From Brotaphodocola sp003480315 (GTDB lineage: Bacteria > Bacillota > Clostridia > Lachnospirales > Lachnospiraceae), in NCBI RefSeq assembly GCF_964246085.1, contig NZ_CAXTPD010000013.1: a stretch of DNA of 64,000 nucleotides; one strand, given 5' to 3'. A program made the position numbers and the translations under genes. Below the pieces are notes generated by a model, which was not told the DNA's origin, ran no database searches, and was given only the letters and a program-made list of their open reading frames with translations. Shown one piece after another: positions 35,966 through 45,396 of this stretch (within the stretch, counting starts at the first letter, position 1; each line of letters starts with the position of its first letter).

Positions 35966-36703
35966 TCACAGGTTTTTCTTTTTGTATAGAAACCAGGATG
36001 CGGCAGCAGAAAAGCAGGCCAGATATAATACCAGAATCCAGATTCCTGTGAGGGAGAATGCTTCCTGATTGGCAATCTGACGCAGGGCAGCGCTGGTTTG
36101 TGACAGAGGCAGCCAGCTGATCAGCTGTCGGATCCCGTCAGGCATATTCTGGGCGGAGAAAAAGGTGTTGCACAGATACGCCATCGGCATGATAACATAG
36201 TTTGAAAACCGCGGCACATCTGCATGGTTTTTTGCGTAAAAGGAAACTACCACACCAATGGTGGAGAACACCGCTCCGTTCAGAAACATAAACAGAAATG
36301 ACCAGCCGTTAAAGCAGAGGCCGGTCCGCAGAGGAAGGACCAGAAGTATGATCATACTTCCCGCATAGACACCGCGCAGACTTCCGCCAATAATCTGACC
36401 TGCAATAAACTGCCAGAGAGGAGTCGGTGAGATCATGACCTGGTCAAATGCCTTTTCATACAGGCGCTGTACATTCAGTGTCTGGGCAATGGCATTGAAG
36501 CTTCCGTTCATGGTAGTAAGAGCCACTACACCTGGAATCAGAAAGTTCAGATAGGGTTGGCCGTGTGATACGGTCTGGACACCAAAGCCAAATACCAGAA
36601 TATACAGGAGTGGAGCAATCATGGCTGCGGATGTGATCTTAAAAAAATTGTGGCGGAATTCCACCCATTTTTCCCATAATACAGTAAGAATTCCCATGGT
36701 CAT
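35966..36703 (-). CDS. ABC-2 type transporter permease
   Basis: A 245-residue membrane protein with about 6 hydrophobic segments, of the ABC-2 exporter family. A family-typical stretch is GSFNAIAQTLNVQRLYEKAFDQ, followed by ISPTPLWQFIAGQIIGG. It forms an exporter with the ATPase upstream, whose end it overlaps by 4 bases. The cargo is unknown; proteins of this pair type export drugs, polysaccharides or peptides. Confidence 0.9.
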   Translation of the reverse strand: MTMGILTVLWEKWVEFRHNFFKITSAAMIAPLLYILVFGFGVQTVSHGQPYLNFLIPGVVALTTMNGSFNAIAQTLNVQRLYEKAFDQVMISPTPLWQFIAGQIIGGSLRGVYAGSMIILLVLPLRTGLCFNGWSFLFMFLNGAVFSTIGVVVSFYAKNHADVPRFSNYVIMPMAYLCNTFFSAQNMPDGIRQLISWLPLSQTSAALRQIANQEAFSLTGIWILVLYLACFSAAASWFLYKKKNL

Positions 36704-37542
36704 CTGCGCTCCATTTCTTTTCCGATGTGCTCAAGAAAGACATCTTCCAGCGTTGTATTGCGCAGTGATGTCTCATATGGCGAGTCGGACAGATAACGGA
36801 TTGCTTCCTCCTTCTCTGAAAAATAATGACATCTGACACCGTCCGGTTTTGTTTCATCTACCGCATAGCGCCCAAGCACTTCAATCATGTGCCTGGGCGT
36901 ATCAGTTTCTCGTAGCACACCGCGGCACATAAAGCCGACACGGTCGCAGAGTGATTCCGCCTCTTCCATATAATGTGTAGTAAGAAGAATCGTCAGATTC
37001 TGTTGGTTTAGCTTTTTTAAAAGGTTCCACATCTGTCTGCGGGCCAGAGCATCCATTCCGGCTGTTGGCTCATCCAGCAATAATATTTCCGGTTCTGTTA
37101 ACAGTGCACGGCAGACCATCAGTTTTCTTTTCATTCCGCCGGACAGCTTCCGGACGGTTCTTTTCCGGTAATCCAGCAGTCCGCAAAAGTCCAGCAATTC
37201 TTCTGAACGTTCCCGTATTTTTTTTAATGGCATATAGTAAAGGCGTCCCTGATATTCCATGATCTCATCCATAGTCATGTCCTGACGCATCGAGTACTCC
37301 TGTGTAACGACACTGAGCTTTCTCTTTAACCGGTCATTTTTTCTGGTCAAAGGTTCTCCGTCAATCTGAATGGAGCCTTTGGTAGGAAGCAGGAGTGTAG
37401 ACAGCATGCTGATCGTTGTTGTTTTTCCTGCCCCATTTGGCCCCAGAAGTCCAAAAAATTCTCCGGTTTTGATCGTAAGGTTCAGATGGTCCACCGCAAG
37501 GAACTTATCATATTGTTTCGTTAGATCCTGTAATTTAATCAT
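36700..37542 (-). CDS. ABC transporter ATP-binding protein (DrrA/ABC-2 type)
   Basis: A 280-residue ATPase: Walker A LGPNGAGKTTTI, signature KLSGGMKRKL, Walker B ILLLDEPTAGMD and switch His in LTTHYMEEAE. It overlaps the C20-methyltransferase gene by 8 bases and the permease gene by 4, so all three are translationally coupled. Confidence 0.93.
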   Translation of the reverse strand: MIKLQDLTKQYDKFLAVDHLNLTIKTGEFFGLLGPNGAGKTTTISMLSTLLLPTKGSIQIDGEPLTRKNDRLKRKLSVVTQEYSMRQDMTMDEIMEYQGRLYYMPLKKIRERSEELLDFCGLLDYRKRTVRKLSGGMKRKLMVCRALLTEPEILLLDEPTAGMDALARRQMWNLLKKLNQQNLTILLTTHYMEEAESLCDRVGFMCRGVLRETDTPRHMIEVLGRYAVDETKPDGVRCHYFSEKEEAIRYLSDSPYETSLRNTTLEDVFLEHIGKEMERR

Positions 37543-38227
37543 GCGGTTCCTCTTTTACAACAATAATAGAATAGTAGCTTGCCTGATCCGGTATTTCGTC
37601 AATACAGTGATAGATATGCTCGTCCGGCATGCCGCAATTTTCAATCATAGAGCAGGTTGTATTGCTGCGTTTTAGAGCTTCCTTTACAAGCGGCATTTTG
37701 GAAGCAGCTTTCATCAGCACTTTTGTTCCCGAAAGGTTCAGTGCATCTTCGACTCCATAGGTAGATGGGATGATATGGATCTGCTCAGAACGGTCTGCAA
37801 GACTATCTTCAAGTCTGGCGCTGACAGCACAGAATGACGGAATTCCATTGATGATCTTTGCATCATATCCGCGGGCTTTTACCAGACGGTGAATGTAAAT
37901 ATAAGTGCTGTAAATGGTCGGATCTCCAAGAGTAAGACAGGCTACATCCAGTCCCTGTTCCAGCTTTTCTATGATTCGCTCCGCTGCGGTCTGGTATGCA
38001 GCGTCCAGAACAGTCCGATCCTTTGTCATGGGTGTAGCAAGGTCCAGACATTCTTTCTGGTCGAGATTCTTTACAATGCCGCTTGCAATCCGGTAAGCGA
38101 CTGCCTTTCCCTTGCCATCTGCCGGTACCGCCAGGACCGGACAGCACTTAATTGTGTCGACTGCAAGATAGGTCATAAGGCGAGGATCTCCAGGACCAAC
38201 ACCAACACCGTATAAGGTTCCATTCAT
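37535..38227 (-). CDS. Precorrin-2/cobalt-factor II C20-methyltransferase
   Basis: A 230-residue SAM-dependent tetrapyrrole methylase of the CobI/CbiL type. It has the N-terminal GVGVGPGDPRLMTYLAV, LTLGDPTIYSTYIYIH and NGIPSFCAVSARL. It methylates C20 of the corrin ring, an early step of cobalamin synthesis. It is separated from the rest of a cobalamin cluster and co-transcribed with an ABC exporter, which is odd. Ribosome site GAGAGGAAG. In an anaerobe the cobalt-factor II (CbiL) activity is more likely. Confidence 0.9.
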   Translation of the reverse strand: MNGTLYGVGVGPGDPRLMTYLAVDTIKCCPVLAVPADGKGKAVAYRIASGIVKNLDQKECLDLATPMTKDRTVLDAAYQTAAERIIEKLEQGLDVACLTLGDPTIYSTYIYIHRLVKARGYDAKIINGIPSFCAVSARLEDSLADRSEQIHIIPSTYGVEDALNLSGTKVLMKAASKMPLVKEALKRSNTTCSMIENCGMPDEHIYHCIDEIPDQASYYSIIVVKEEPHD

Positions 38228-38253
38228 AATGTTTCTTCCTCTCGTTCTTAAAA

Positions 38254-38595
38254 TTAAAGAATTTCATATACAGCGTGTTTCTTTGAATTGTAGTTACCGG
38301 TAAATCGGATTTTGGTTTGATATTCTTCGGTAACCAGATTGAAAAATTTACGGCCAAATTGACCGGCCATACCATTTGGAAGGTTCCAGTCTTCTCCGTA
38401 GATTTCCGGAACTGAGAATAACTCGCCTTTTTTGTATTTTCGCAAAGCTCTTTGAACTGCATCGGGAGGGGTGATAGTAATCTGACCAGGGAATAGAATG
38501 CTTCTTATAAAATCCTGGAGTGAATTGGCACCTGCTCGTCGAACCAAATCGTCATAGTTGTCATCAGATACAGTGATTTTAATTGTTTTTGACAT
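38254..38595 (-). CDS. DUF1413-like small protein
   Basis: A 113-residue protein. The N-terminal part (KTIKITVSDDNYDDLVRRA) looks like a ribbon-helix-helix-type DNA-binding or antitoxin-like segment, and the C-terminal part (FSVPEIYGEDWN ... GRKFFNLVTEE) matches what I know of DUF1413 proteins. It leads the operon with a strong AAGGAGG site, 26 bases before the methyltransferase gene. Function unknown; an autoregulator is possible. Confidence 0.7.
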   Translation of the reverse strand: MSKTIKITVSDDNYDDLVRRAGANSLQDFIRSILFPGQITITPPDAVQRALRKYKKGELFSVPEIYGEDWNLPNGMAGQFGRKFFNLVTEEYQTKIRFTGNYNSKKHAVYEIL

Positions 38596-38620
38596 ATGAG
38601 TACCTCCTTAAACACAAACT

Positions 38621-38690
38621 CATGGACTTTGCAAACGCGTGTCCATGCCATCTATGCCTGTATAATAACGCGCTACCATGCCTTTGTCAA
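38621..38690 (-). promoter_or_regulatory. Promoter and leader hairpin of the DUF1413/CbiL/ABC operon
   Basis: On the minus strand perfect TTGACA (38685-38690), 17 bases, TATTAT (38662-38667). In the leader a perfect 7-base-pair hairpin CATGGAC / GTCCATG (38641-38647 with 38621-38627) lies just before the ribosome site. No cobalamin riboswitch is seen. Confidence 0.78.
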
Positions 38691-38764
38691 CTGCAATTTG
38701 AAATTTTCATTTTGTAAAAACACTGTTTTGTGAGATTGACAATGATTGTCTGAAGGTGTAATTT

Positions 38765-39628
38765 TCAGAACTTATTTCTTATCTTTTGGTATTCTCTAGG
38801 TGAATATCCTTTTAGCTTGTGGAAGAGTCGGCTGAAATAAAGCTGGTTATCATACCCGACAATCTTAGAAATCTCATTGATGGAATAAGTTGTTGTTTCA
38901 AGTAAAATCTGAGCATTGGTGATTCGGATTCCTACAATAAATTGCATTGGTGTGGAACCAGTGAATTTTTTGAAATTTCGGATAAACCAGCTGACACTCA
39001 TCCCTCGTGAGGCAGTATAATCGTCAATATTGATATTCTGATGATAGTTTTCACTGAAAAAGGTAACAGCGATATCCATCTCATGATCAAGATATTCATT
39101 TTTTGATATGTGCTCTCTAGTCAGTTCCCGGTGAAAGCTAATTAAAAGATGACGCAGCAAAAGGACAAGCATTTCCTCATAATTATCCTGACAGCGTTGG
39201 AGCTCGATGATAATACGTTTGAAAATCCGTTCATATTCGTTAGATGAACCAACTTGAAAGATACGTTCTTTATCTGGAAATCCATATTGGCGTAAGATAT
39301 TTTTCACATCGCTTCCTGTGAAGTGAATCCAGTATATTTCTGTCTTATCTTCTCCATAATATTCATATTTCTGAAGTTCTTTCGGTCTGTAAAGTACAAA
39401 GTTACCGGCAGGAACAATCGTTTCGTTATCTACATTATCAAAATGGAAATGTCCACAACCAGCAGTGATATATATAATCTGATAGTCCAGACGTCCTCTT
39501 GGACGGTAGGTGGGAAGCTTGGGAAGGCTGGAAAGACGATAAGTACCACAGCTTCCTACAATCAGTGGACGACTTTTGTCTTTAAAATCCATATGTGAGT
39601 GGTTCAAATAACCGGCGTTCATATACAT
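38765..39628 (-). CDS. AraC family transcriptional regulator (lactose locus, divergent to lacZ)
   Basis: A 287-residue regulator with an N-terminal cupin-like ligand domain (GRLDYQIIYITAGCGHFHF, VPAGNFVLYRPKE) and a C-terminal AraC double helix-turn-helix (about 185-285, ending RLFHKLKGYSPREYQKI). It is divergent from the beta-galactosidase gene, so it most likely controls it in response to a sugar. An AAGAGGTG site precedes the start. AT-rich like its neighbours to 45.4 kb. Confidence 0.92.
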   Translation of the reverse strand: MYMNAGYLNHSHMDFKDKSRPLIVGSCGTYRLSSLPKLPTYRPRGRLDYQIIYITAGCGHFHFDNVDNETIVPAGNFVLYRPKELQKYEYYGEDKTEIYWIHFTGSDVKNILRQYGFPDKERIFQVGSSNEYERIFKRIIIELQRCQDNYEEMLVLLLRHLLISFHRELTREHISKNEYLDHEMDIAVTFFSENYHQNINIDDYTASRGMSVSWFIRNFKKFTGSTPMQFIVGIRITNAQILLETTTYSINEISKIVGYDNQLYFSRLFHKLKGYSPREYQKIRNKF

Positions 39629-39658
39629 AGGATGGCACCTCTTTTCATACTTTTTATT

Positions 39659-39710
39659 ATTGTATCATTTAGTGCATATTTTGTCCAATCTAATTCATAG
39701 ACATATTTTG
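39659..39710. promoter_or_regulatory. araC/lacZ control region with direct repeats
   Basis: For the regulator gene a minus-strand promoter TTGGAC (39683-39688), 18 bases, TACAAT (39659-39664). Two copies of CATATTTTG (39675-39683 and 39702-39710), 27 bases apart, one in this promoter and one upstream of lacZ, are candidate AraC-type operators. The lacZ promoter itself is unclear. Confidence 0.5.
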
Positions 39711-39827
39711 CGGATTAGGATAATCTATATTTAGAAAACAAAGAAACGTAAGAATAAAAGGAAAGAATAAGATTTTTTGTGGGAGAACAATGAGCAAAAA
39801 AGTATATATATTGGAGGAGAGCTATTT

Positions 39828-42800
39828 ATGATTGTACCGCGTTATTATGAGAATTTAAGTGTATTGCATGAAAACACAATGCCAGCCAGAGCCTATTATA
39901 TTCCGGCATCCAAAAGAATGGATAACCTGGTGGAACACAGAGAAGAATCAGATCGTATGCAGTTATTGAATGGAACTTGGAAATTCCAGTATTTTAACAG
40001 CATTTATGACATTCAGGATTCTTTCTTTGAAAAGGATTATGATACGGAACACTTTGATGGGATTCAGGTTCCGAGTGTATGGCAGATGGCAGGATATGAT
40101 ATGCATCAGTATACAAACATCCGGTATCCGTTTCCGTTTGATCCGCCATACGTGCCGCAGGATATTCCGTGTGGAGCTTATGTACATACTTTTGATTACA
40201 GCAGAGATGAGAAAGCTTCAAGAGCCTTTTTGAACTTTGAAGGGGTAGACAGTTGCTTTTATGTATGGATCAATGGCTCTTACGTAGGATACAGTCAGGT
40301 TTCACATATGACCAGTGAGTTTGATATTACCGATGTACTTCAGGATGGAACGAATACCGTGGCAGTTTTAGTAATGAAATGGTGTGATGGTTCTTATCTG
40401 GAAGACCAGGACAAATTCCGTATGAGTGGTATTTTCCGAGATGTGTACATTTTAAAACGTCCGGAACAGGCAATCAGCGATTATCATATAAAAACAAAAA
40501 TTGAGAATATGATTGCAAAAGTAGAACTTGACATGAAATTTTACTTCCCAGTAAATGTAAAGATTTCGATTGAAGACAGAAACGGAGCAGTTGTAGCAGT
40601 AGGAAGTATTGCCGAAGAAGGAGCTGCTGTTTTAGAAATTGCTAGTCCGGAACTTTGGAATACAGAAAATCCATATCTGTATAAATTGATTCTTGAGACA
40701 GAAAATGAAGTAATCGTAGATCATATTGCACTCAGAAAGATAGAGATTAAAGATCAGATTATTTACTTAAATGGACAGAAGATTAAATTCCGTGGAGTCA
40801 ATCGTCATGATTCTGATCCGGTTACTGGGTTTACGATCAGCCGGGAACAGATTATAACAGATCTTACGTTAATGAAACAGCATAATTTTAATGCGATCCG
40901 TTCCAGCCACTATCCGAATGTACCATTTTTCTATGAAATGTGTGACAAGTATGGATTTATGGTGATAGATGAAGCAGATATTGAGGCTCATGGACCATTT
41001 ATGCTCTACAGAAAAGAAGACACCGATTATAACCGGTTCAAGCGGTGGAATGAAAAGATTGCTGATGACCCGGTATGGGAAGAGGCAATCGTTGATCGTG
41101 TGAAACTCATGGTGGAACGTGATAAAAACCGTTTTTGTATTGTCATGTGGTCAATGGGAAATGAGAGCGCATATGGTTGTAACTTTGAAAAAGCATTGGA
41201 ATGGACAAAAAAATTTGATCCAGACCGTATCACCCAATATGAGAGTGCAAGATATCGTAATTACGATAAAACATATGATTACAGCAATCTGGATGTGTAC
41301 AGCCGTATGTATCCAGCTCTTTCTGAGATTCAGGAATATCTGGACAAGGATGGAAGCAAACCATTCCTTTTGGTAGAGTACTGTCACAGTATGGGAAATG
41401 GTCCTGGAGATTTTGAAGATTATTTCCAGATGATCCAGAATAACGATAAAATGTGCGGCGGCTTTGTTTGGGAATGGTGTGACCATGCGATTGCTCATGG
41501 GACTGCTGAGAATGGAAAGACAATCTACGCTTACGGAGGTGATCATGGCGAAGAAATCCATGATGGTAATTTCTGCATGGATGGATTAGTATATCCGGAC
41601 AGAACGGTGCACACAGGGCTTTTGGAATACAAGAATGTTTATCGTCCGGCAAGAGTTATTTCCTATAAGAAAGAAAGCGGAGAACTGGTACTTCATAACT
41701 ATATGGATTTTGATGACTTGAAAGATTATGTGAAGATCAATTATGAACTGACACAGGACGGGCTTGTAATCAGCAAAGGTAAACTTTCAGAAGTTTCAGC
41801 GGCACCACACAGTGAAGGAAAAATAGACCTTAAAATCAATGTGCCAGAGAGTGGAAAATGTTATTTAGAATTTATTTACCATCTGAAAAAGAAATTGCCA
41901 CTGCTGGATGAAAACTATATTCTTGGATTTGATGAAATTGAGGTAAGCAAAGATGATGCAAAATGTAAACTTGCAGAGAAATGGCTACAAAAAACAGCAG
42001 TGGACTCTGAACTACAGGTAAATGAAAATGATACACAGATTCATATCAAGGGGCGTGAATTTGCTTATACCATAGACAAACGAACTGCACTCTTTACAGA
42101 GATGAAATTCGCAGGGCGGGAATACCTGAACCATCCGATGGAATTAAATATTTGGAGAGCTCCAACAGATAACGATATGTACATTAAGTCTGAATGGAAG
42201 AAAGCACATTATGATAGGGCTTATACAAGAGCCTATACGACAGAGGTCGTGCAGGGAAGACATGGGGTAAAGATTATAAGCCATGCTTCTGTTGTGGCAA
42301 AAACAGTACAGAAGATTCTTGACGTAATGATTGCATGGAAAATTGATGACATTGGACGGATTGATGCAGATATTGCAGTAACAAAAGATGATGAGTTCCC
42401 GGATCTGCCGAGATTTGGTGTGAGAATGTTTCTGGACAAGAAACTTACAGATGCCAGATACTTTGGAATGGGACCACAGGAAAGTTATCGAGATAAGCAT
42501 CAGGCTGCGAGTCATGGCCTGTATCGGGCAAATGTAGGTAATCTGCATGAGGATTATATCCGCCCACAGGAAAATGGTAGTCATTATGATTGTGAATATG
42601 TAGAACTTAACAACAGCCGATATGGCATTGTGGTATCTGCGGAAAACGCTTTCTCATTCAATGCTTCTTATTATACACAGGAAGAACTTGAGAAGAAAAT
42701 GCATAATTATGAATTGACAGAATCAGATAGTGTAGTATTTTGTGTTGATTATGCATTAAATGGAATTGGCTCTAATAGTTGTGGCCCGGTTGTATTGGAT

Positions 42801-42866
42801 CAGTACCGATTTGATGATGTATTGTTCCGGTTCCAGTTTACTCTGGTACCGTATGTAAAGGGGTAA
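39828..42866 (+). CDS. lacZ: Beta-galactosidase, glycoside hydrolase family 2 (LacZ type)
   Basis: A 1012-residue enzyme, close to the length of E. coli LacZ. The five-domain GH2 layout is visible: sugar-binding (LNGTWKFQYF, VPSVWQMAGYD), TIM barrel with RGVNRHDSDPVTG, acid/base Glu in MWSMGNESAYG and nucleophile Glu in LVEYCHSMGNGPGD, and the C-terminal LacZ small chain (FGMGPQESYRDK). No signal peptide, so cytoplasmic. It hydrolyses lactose and related galactosides delivered by the symporter gene downstream. The start at 39828 follows GGAGGAG; the frame continues upstream to 39777 without a ribosome site. Confidence 0.96.
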   Translation: MIVPRYYENLSVLHENTMPARAYYIPASKRMDNLVEHREESDRMQLLNGTWKFQYFNSIYDIQDSFFEKDYDTEHFDGIQVPSVWQMAGYDMHQYTNIRYPFPFDPPYVPQDIPCGAYVHTFDYSRDEKASRAFLNFEGVDSCFYVWINGSYVGYSQVSHMTSEFDITDVLQDGTNTVAVLVMKWCDGSYLEDQDKFRMSGIFRDVYILKRPEQAISDYHIKTKIENMIAKVELDMKFYFPVNVKISIEDRNGAVVAVGSIAEEGAAVLEIASPELWNTENPYLYKLILETENEVIVDHIALRKIEIKDQIIYLNGQKIKFRGVNRHDSDPVTGFTISREQIITDLTLMKQHNFNAIRSSHYPNVPFFYEMCDKYGFMVIDEADIEAHGPFMLYRKEDTDYNRFKRWNEKIADDPVWEEAIVDRVKLMVERDKNRFCIVMWSMGNESAYGCNFEKALEWTKKFDPDRITQYESARYRNYDKTYDYSNLDVYSRMYPALSEIQEYLDKDGSKPFLLVEYCHSMGNGPGDFEDYFQMIQNNDKMCGGFVWEWCDHAIAHGTAENGKTIYAYGGDHGEEIHDGNFCMDGLVYPDRTVHTGLLEYKNVYRPARVISYKKESGELVLHNYMDFDDLKDYVKINYELTQDGLVISKGKLSEVSAAPHSEGKIDLKINVPESGKCYLEFIYHLKKKLPLLDENYILGFDEIEVSKDDAKCKLAEKWLQKTAVDSELQVNENDTQIHIKGREFAYTIDKRTALFTEMKFAGREYLNHPMELNIWRAPTDNDMYIKSEWKKAHYDRAYTRAYTTEVVQGRHGVKIISHASVVAKTVQKILDVMIAWKIDDIGRIDADIAVTKDDEFPDLPRFGVRMFLDKKLTDARYFGMGPQESYRDKHQAASHGLYRANVGNLHEDYIRPQENGSHYDCEYVELNNSRYGIVVSAENAFSFNASYYTQEELEKKMHNYELTESDSVVFCVDYALNGIGSNSCGPVVLDQYRFDDVLFRFQFTLVPYVKG

Positions 42867-42914
42867 TAAAATTTCAGGTGACCTGTAAACAAGGAAGGAG
42901 AGTATGGTTGTCCT

Positions 42915-44312
42915 ATGGGAGAAAAAAAGTATTTAAAATGGTATAACAAAATTGGATATGGTTCGGGTGATATTGCAGGTAATGTAGTCTATGCATTTCT
43001 GACATCTTTTATGATGGTTTATCTGACGGATTCAGTAGGACTTGCTGCAGGTGTAGTAGGTTCTCTGATCGCCGTATCAAAATTACTAGATGGTTTTACG
43101 GATATATTCTTTGGATCAATGATCGACAAAACACATAGCAAAATGGGAAAAGCAAAGCCTTGGATGCTGTATGGATATATTGGCTGCGCCATTACATTAG
43201 TCTGCTGTTTTGCGGTACCAGTCAGCTTGGGGACGACTGCTAAATATGCATGGTTCTTTATCTCTTATACACTGTTAAATGGTGTGTTTTATACAGCAAA
43301 CAATATTGCGTACTCAGCACTTACATCACTGATCACAAAGAACAGCAAAGAGCGTGTGCAGATGGGGTCTTACCGTTTTATCTTTGCGTTTTCAACAAGT
43401 CTTCTGATCCAGGCGATTACAGTTGGATTTGTAGATAAATGTGGTGGGGATGTCGCAGCATGGAGAACGGTTGCTATTATCTATGCAATCATTGGTCTGG
43501 TCGTAAATACGATTTCAGCACTTTCTGTTAAGGAACTTCCGGAGGAAGAGCTTAACGAGGGAGAAGTAAAGAATGATAATGAAAAGTATGGAATGGTACA
43601 GGCATTTAAGCTTCTTGTTAGAAACAAATATTACATGATGATTTGTGGAACATATATTTTACAGCAGTTATACGGTGCCATGATCGGAGCCGGGATCTAT
43701 TATATGACTTGGGTGCTGAAAAATAAAAATTTGTTTGGCCAGTTTGCATGGGCGGTAAACATTCCACTGATCATTGCCTTGATTTTCACACCGACATTAG
43801 TTGGTAAGTGGAAGGGTATGTATAAACTGAACTTGAGAGGTTATGTTTTAGCAGTCATTGGTAGAGCACTCGTTGTTGTTGCCGGATATATGGGCAATAT
43901 TCCGCTTATGATGGCGTTTACAGCTCTTGCAGCATTAGGACAGGGACCATGGCAGGGAGATATGAATGCAGTCATTGCTTCCTGCTCTGAATACACTTAT
44001 CTTACACAGGGAAAGAGAATTGACGGAACGATGTACTCTTGTACGTCTCTAGGCGTAAAGATTGGTGGCGGTATTGGAACCGCTGTTGTTGGATGGATGC
44101 TTGAGTTCAGCGGATATGTCGGAACAAAAGCATCTCAGCCACAATCCGCACTTGATATGATGCAGTTTATGTATTTGTGGCTTCCATTAATCTTTGATGT
44201 ATTGATTATGTTTGCACTTTCTAGAATGAATGTTGAAGATGCAAATAAAAAATTGAAAGCAGAAAAAGGAATTGCTGCAGATGAAATAACAGATGCATCA
44301 GACATGAATTAG
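42915..44312 (+). CDS. GPH family glycoside/cation symporter (MelB/LacS type)
   Basis: A 465-residue membrane protein with about 12 hydrophobic segments. The cation-site region SKLLDGFTDIFFGSMIDKTHSK and GKAKPWMLYG correspond to MelB-type symporters. It probably imports lactose or another beta-galactoside for the LacZ upstream, 48 bases away. AAGGAAGGAG lies about 14 bases before the ATG, slightly far. No phosphotransferase (IIA) tail is present, unlike LacS. Confidence 0.92.
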   Translation: MGEKKYLKWYNKIGYGSGDIAGNVVYAFLTSFMMVYLTDSVGLAAGVVGSLIAVSKLLDGFTDIFFGSMIDKTHSKMGKAKPWMLYGYIGCAITLVCCFAVPVSLGTTAKYAWFFISYTLLNGVFYTANNIAYSALTSLITKNSKERVQMGSYRFIFAFSTSLLIQAITVGFVDKCGGDVAAWRTVAIIYAIIGLVVNTISALSVKELPEEELNEGEVKNDNEKYGMVQAFKLLVRNKYYMMICGTYILQQLYGAMIGAGIYYMTWVLKNKNLFGQFAWAVNIPLIIALIFTPTLVGKWKGMYKLNLRGYVLAVIGRALVVVAGYMGNIPLMMAFTALAALGQGPWQGDMNAVIASCSEYTYLTQGKRIDGTMYSCTSLGVKIGGGIGTAVVGWMLEFSGYVGTKASQPQSALDMMQFMYLWLPLIFDVLIMFALSRMNVEDANKKLKAEKGIAADEITDASDMN

Positions 44313-44324
44313 CATTTGAAAGGG

Positions 44325-44367
44325 AAAAAGCATTGTTTGAACATCGTTCAATAAGGCAATGCTTTTT
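44325..44367 (+). terminator. Terminator of the lacZ-symporter operon
   Basis: AAAAAGCATTG / CAATGCTTTTT outer stem with an inner TTGAAC / GTTCAA stem, ending in a T-run. AAAAA on the left makes it usable from both strands. Confidence 0.85.
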
Positions 44368-44408
44368 CTATATAAATATCTTCAGGACTAATCAAAAAAA
44401 GAAAGTAT

Positions 44409-44486
44409 TTATACATGGTATGGATGCGCAAAATATTCTGTGTAGAATACTAAAAGGTCATTCAGGTATTTTTTAAGGTTGCTCAT
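44409..44486 (-). CDS. Candidate 25-residue small protein
   Basis: On the minus strand a strong AAAGGAGG site lies 8 bases before an ATG opening 25 codons (begins MSNLKKYLND, ends FAHPYHV) then TAA. It is too short to assign. It lies between the lac terminator and the second AraC gene and is divergent to the latter. It may be a real small protein or the remnant of a lost gene; the ribosome site is the main support. Confidence 0.4.
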   Translation of the reverse strand: MSNLKKYLNDLLVFYTEYFAHPYHV

Positions 44487-44595
44487 TTGCAATTCCTCCT
44501 TTCCTTGTTTACAAGTCGATTATAGGATAGATAAAAAAGGATTGCTTGCCAAATCGAAAGAAGATATAGACAAATGTTGCAAAGGAGAGTATTTC

Positions 44596-45396
44596 ATGCA
44601 GTTAAAATATGTTGACACAAAAGAGGAAATTATAGCGGTCAATAAAAAGTCAAAACATATTGAACCTCATCTTCATAATGCATTGGAAATTGTATGTGTA
44701 ACAAATGGAGCATTAGAGCTTGGTGTCGGACAGGAACTTTACCATATGGAAAAAGGAGATATTGGATTTGTATTTCCAGATATCATTCATCACTATCAGA
44801 TACTGACACCCGGTGTAAATAAGGCCATTTATCTGATTGCATCGCCATTTGTGATTAGTAAATTTGCAGATATCATGCAATCCATGGCTCCCGAATATCC
44901 GATTATTAGAGCGGAAAAGGTTGAACAAGAGGTATATAGAGTTATAAATGCAATTTTAGAGACAGAACAGCCAGATATAACTGTTGCACAGGCATATCTT
45001 CAGATTGTGTTAGCACGTTGCATGGGAAAATTGAATTTGGTAGAAAAGAGTAATGTGGGAAGCAGGGATCTGATTTACCAGACGGTTTCCTATATATCAG
45101 CAAATTTCAAAAAAAAGTTTTCGCTGGAAGAGATGGCAAAAGATCTGGGGGTAAGCAAATATGCCTTATCTAGGCTTTTTTCTCAAATATTCCATAGAAA
45201 TTTCAATCAATATCTTAATGATGCAAGGTTAAACTACGCATGTTATCGTTTGGAAAATACGAGGGATTCTATTACAAATATTTGTCTGGATAGTGGATTT
45301 GAAAGTCAAAGAACGTTTAACCGAACATTTAAAGAAAGATACAAAATATCGCCGAGTGACTATCGGAGTAAATGCGTGAAAGATATGTTGTTATAA
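44596..45396 (+). CDS. AraC family transcriptional regulator (second, downstream of the symporter)
   Basis: A 266-residue regulator: N-terminal cupin domain (HIEPHLHNALEIVCVTNG, EKGDIGFVFPDIIHHY) and C-terminal AraC helix-turn-helix (about 170-262, ending FKERYKISPSDYRSK). The start at 44596 is set by AAAGGAG 8 bases upstream; the open frame extends to 44479 but without a site. It may regulate the lac genes together with the first AraC protein. Confidence 0.9.
   Translation: MQLKYVDTKEEIIAVNKKSKHIEPHLHNALEIVCVTNGALELGVGQELYHMEKGDIGFVFPDIIHHYQILTPGVNKAIYLIASPFVISKFADIMQSMAPEYPIIRAEKVEQEVYRVINAILETEQPDITVAQAYLQIVLARCMGKLNLVEKSNVGSRDLIYQTVSYISANFKKKFSLEEMAKDLGVSKYALSRLFSQIFHRNFNQYLNDARLNYACYRLENTRDSITNICLDSGFESQRTFNRTFKERYKISPSDYRSKCVKDMLL

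Noticed and set aside
38596..38764. Cobalamin riboswitch before the C20-methyltransferase operon
   Set aside because: The leader is too short and contains no B12-box; only a 7-base-pair hairpin is present.
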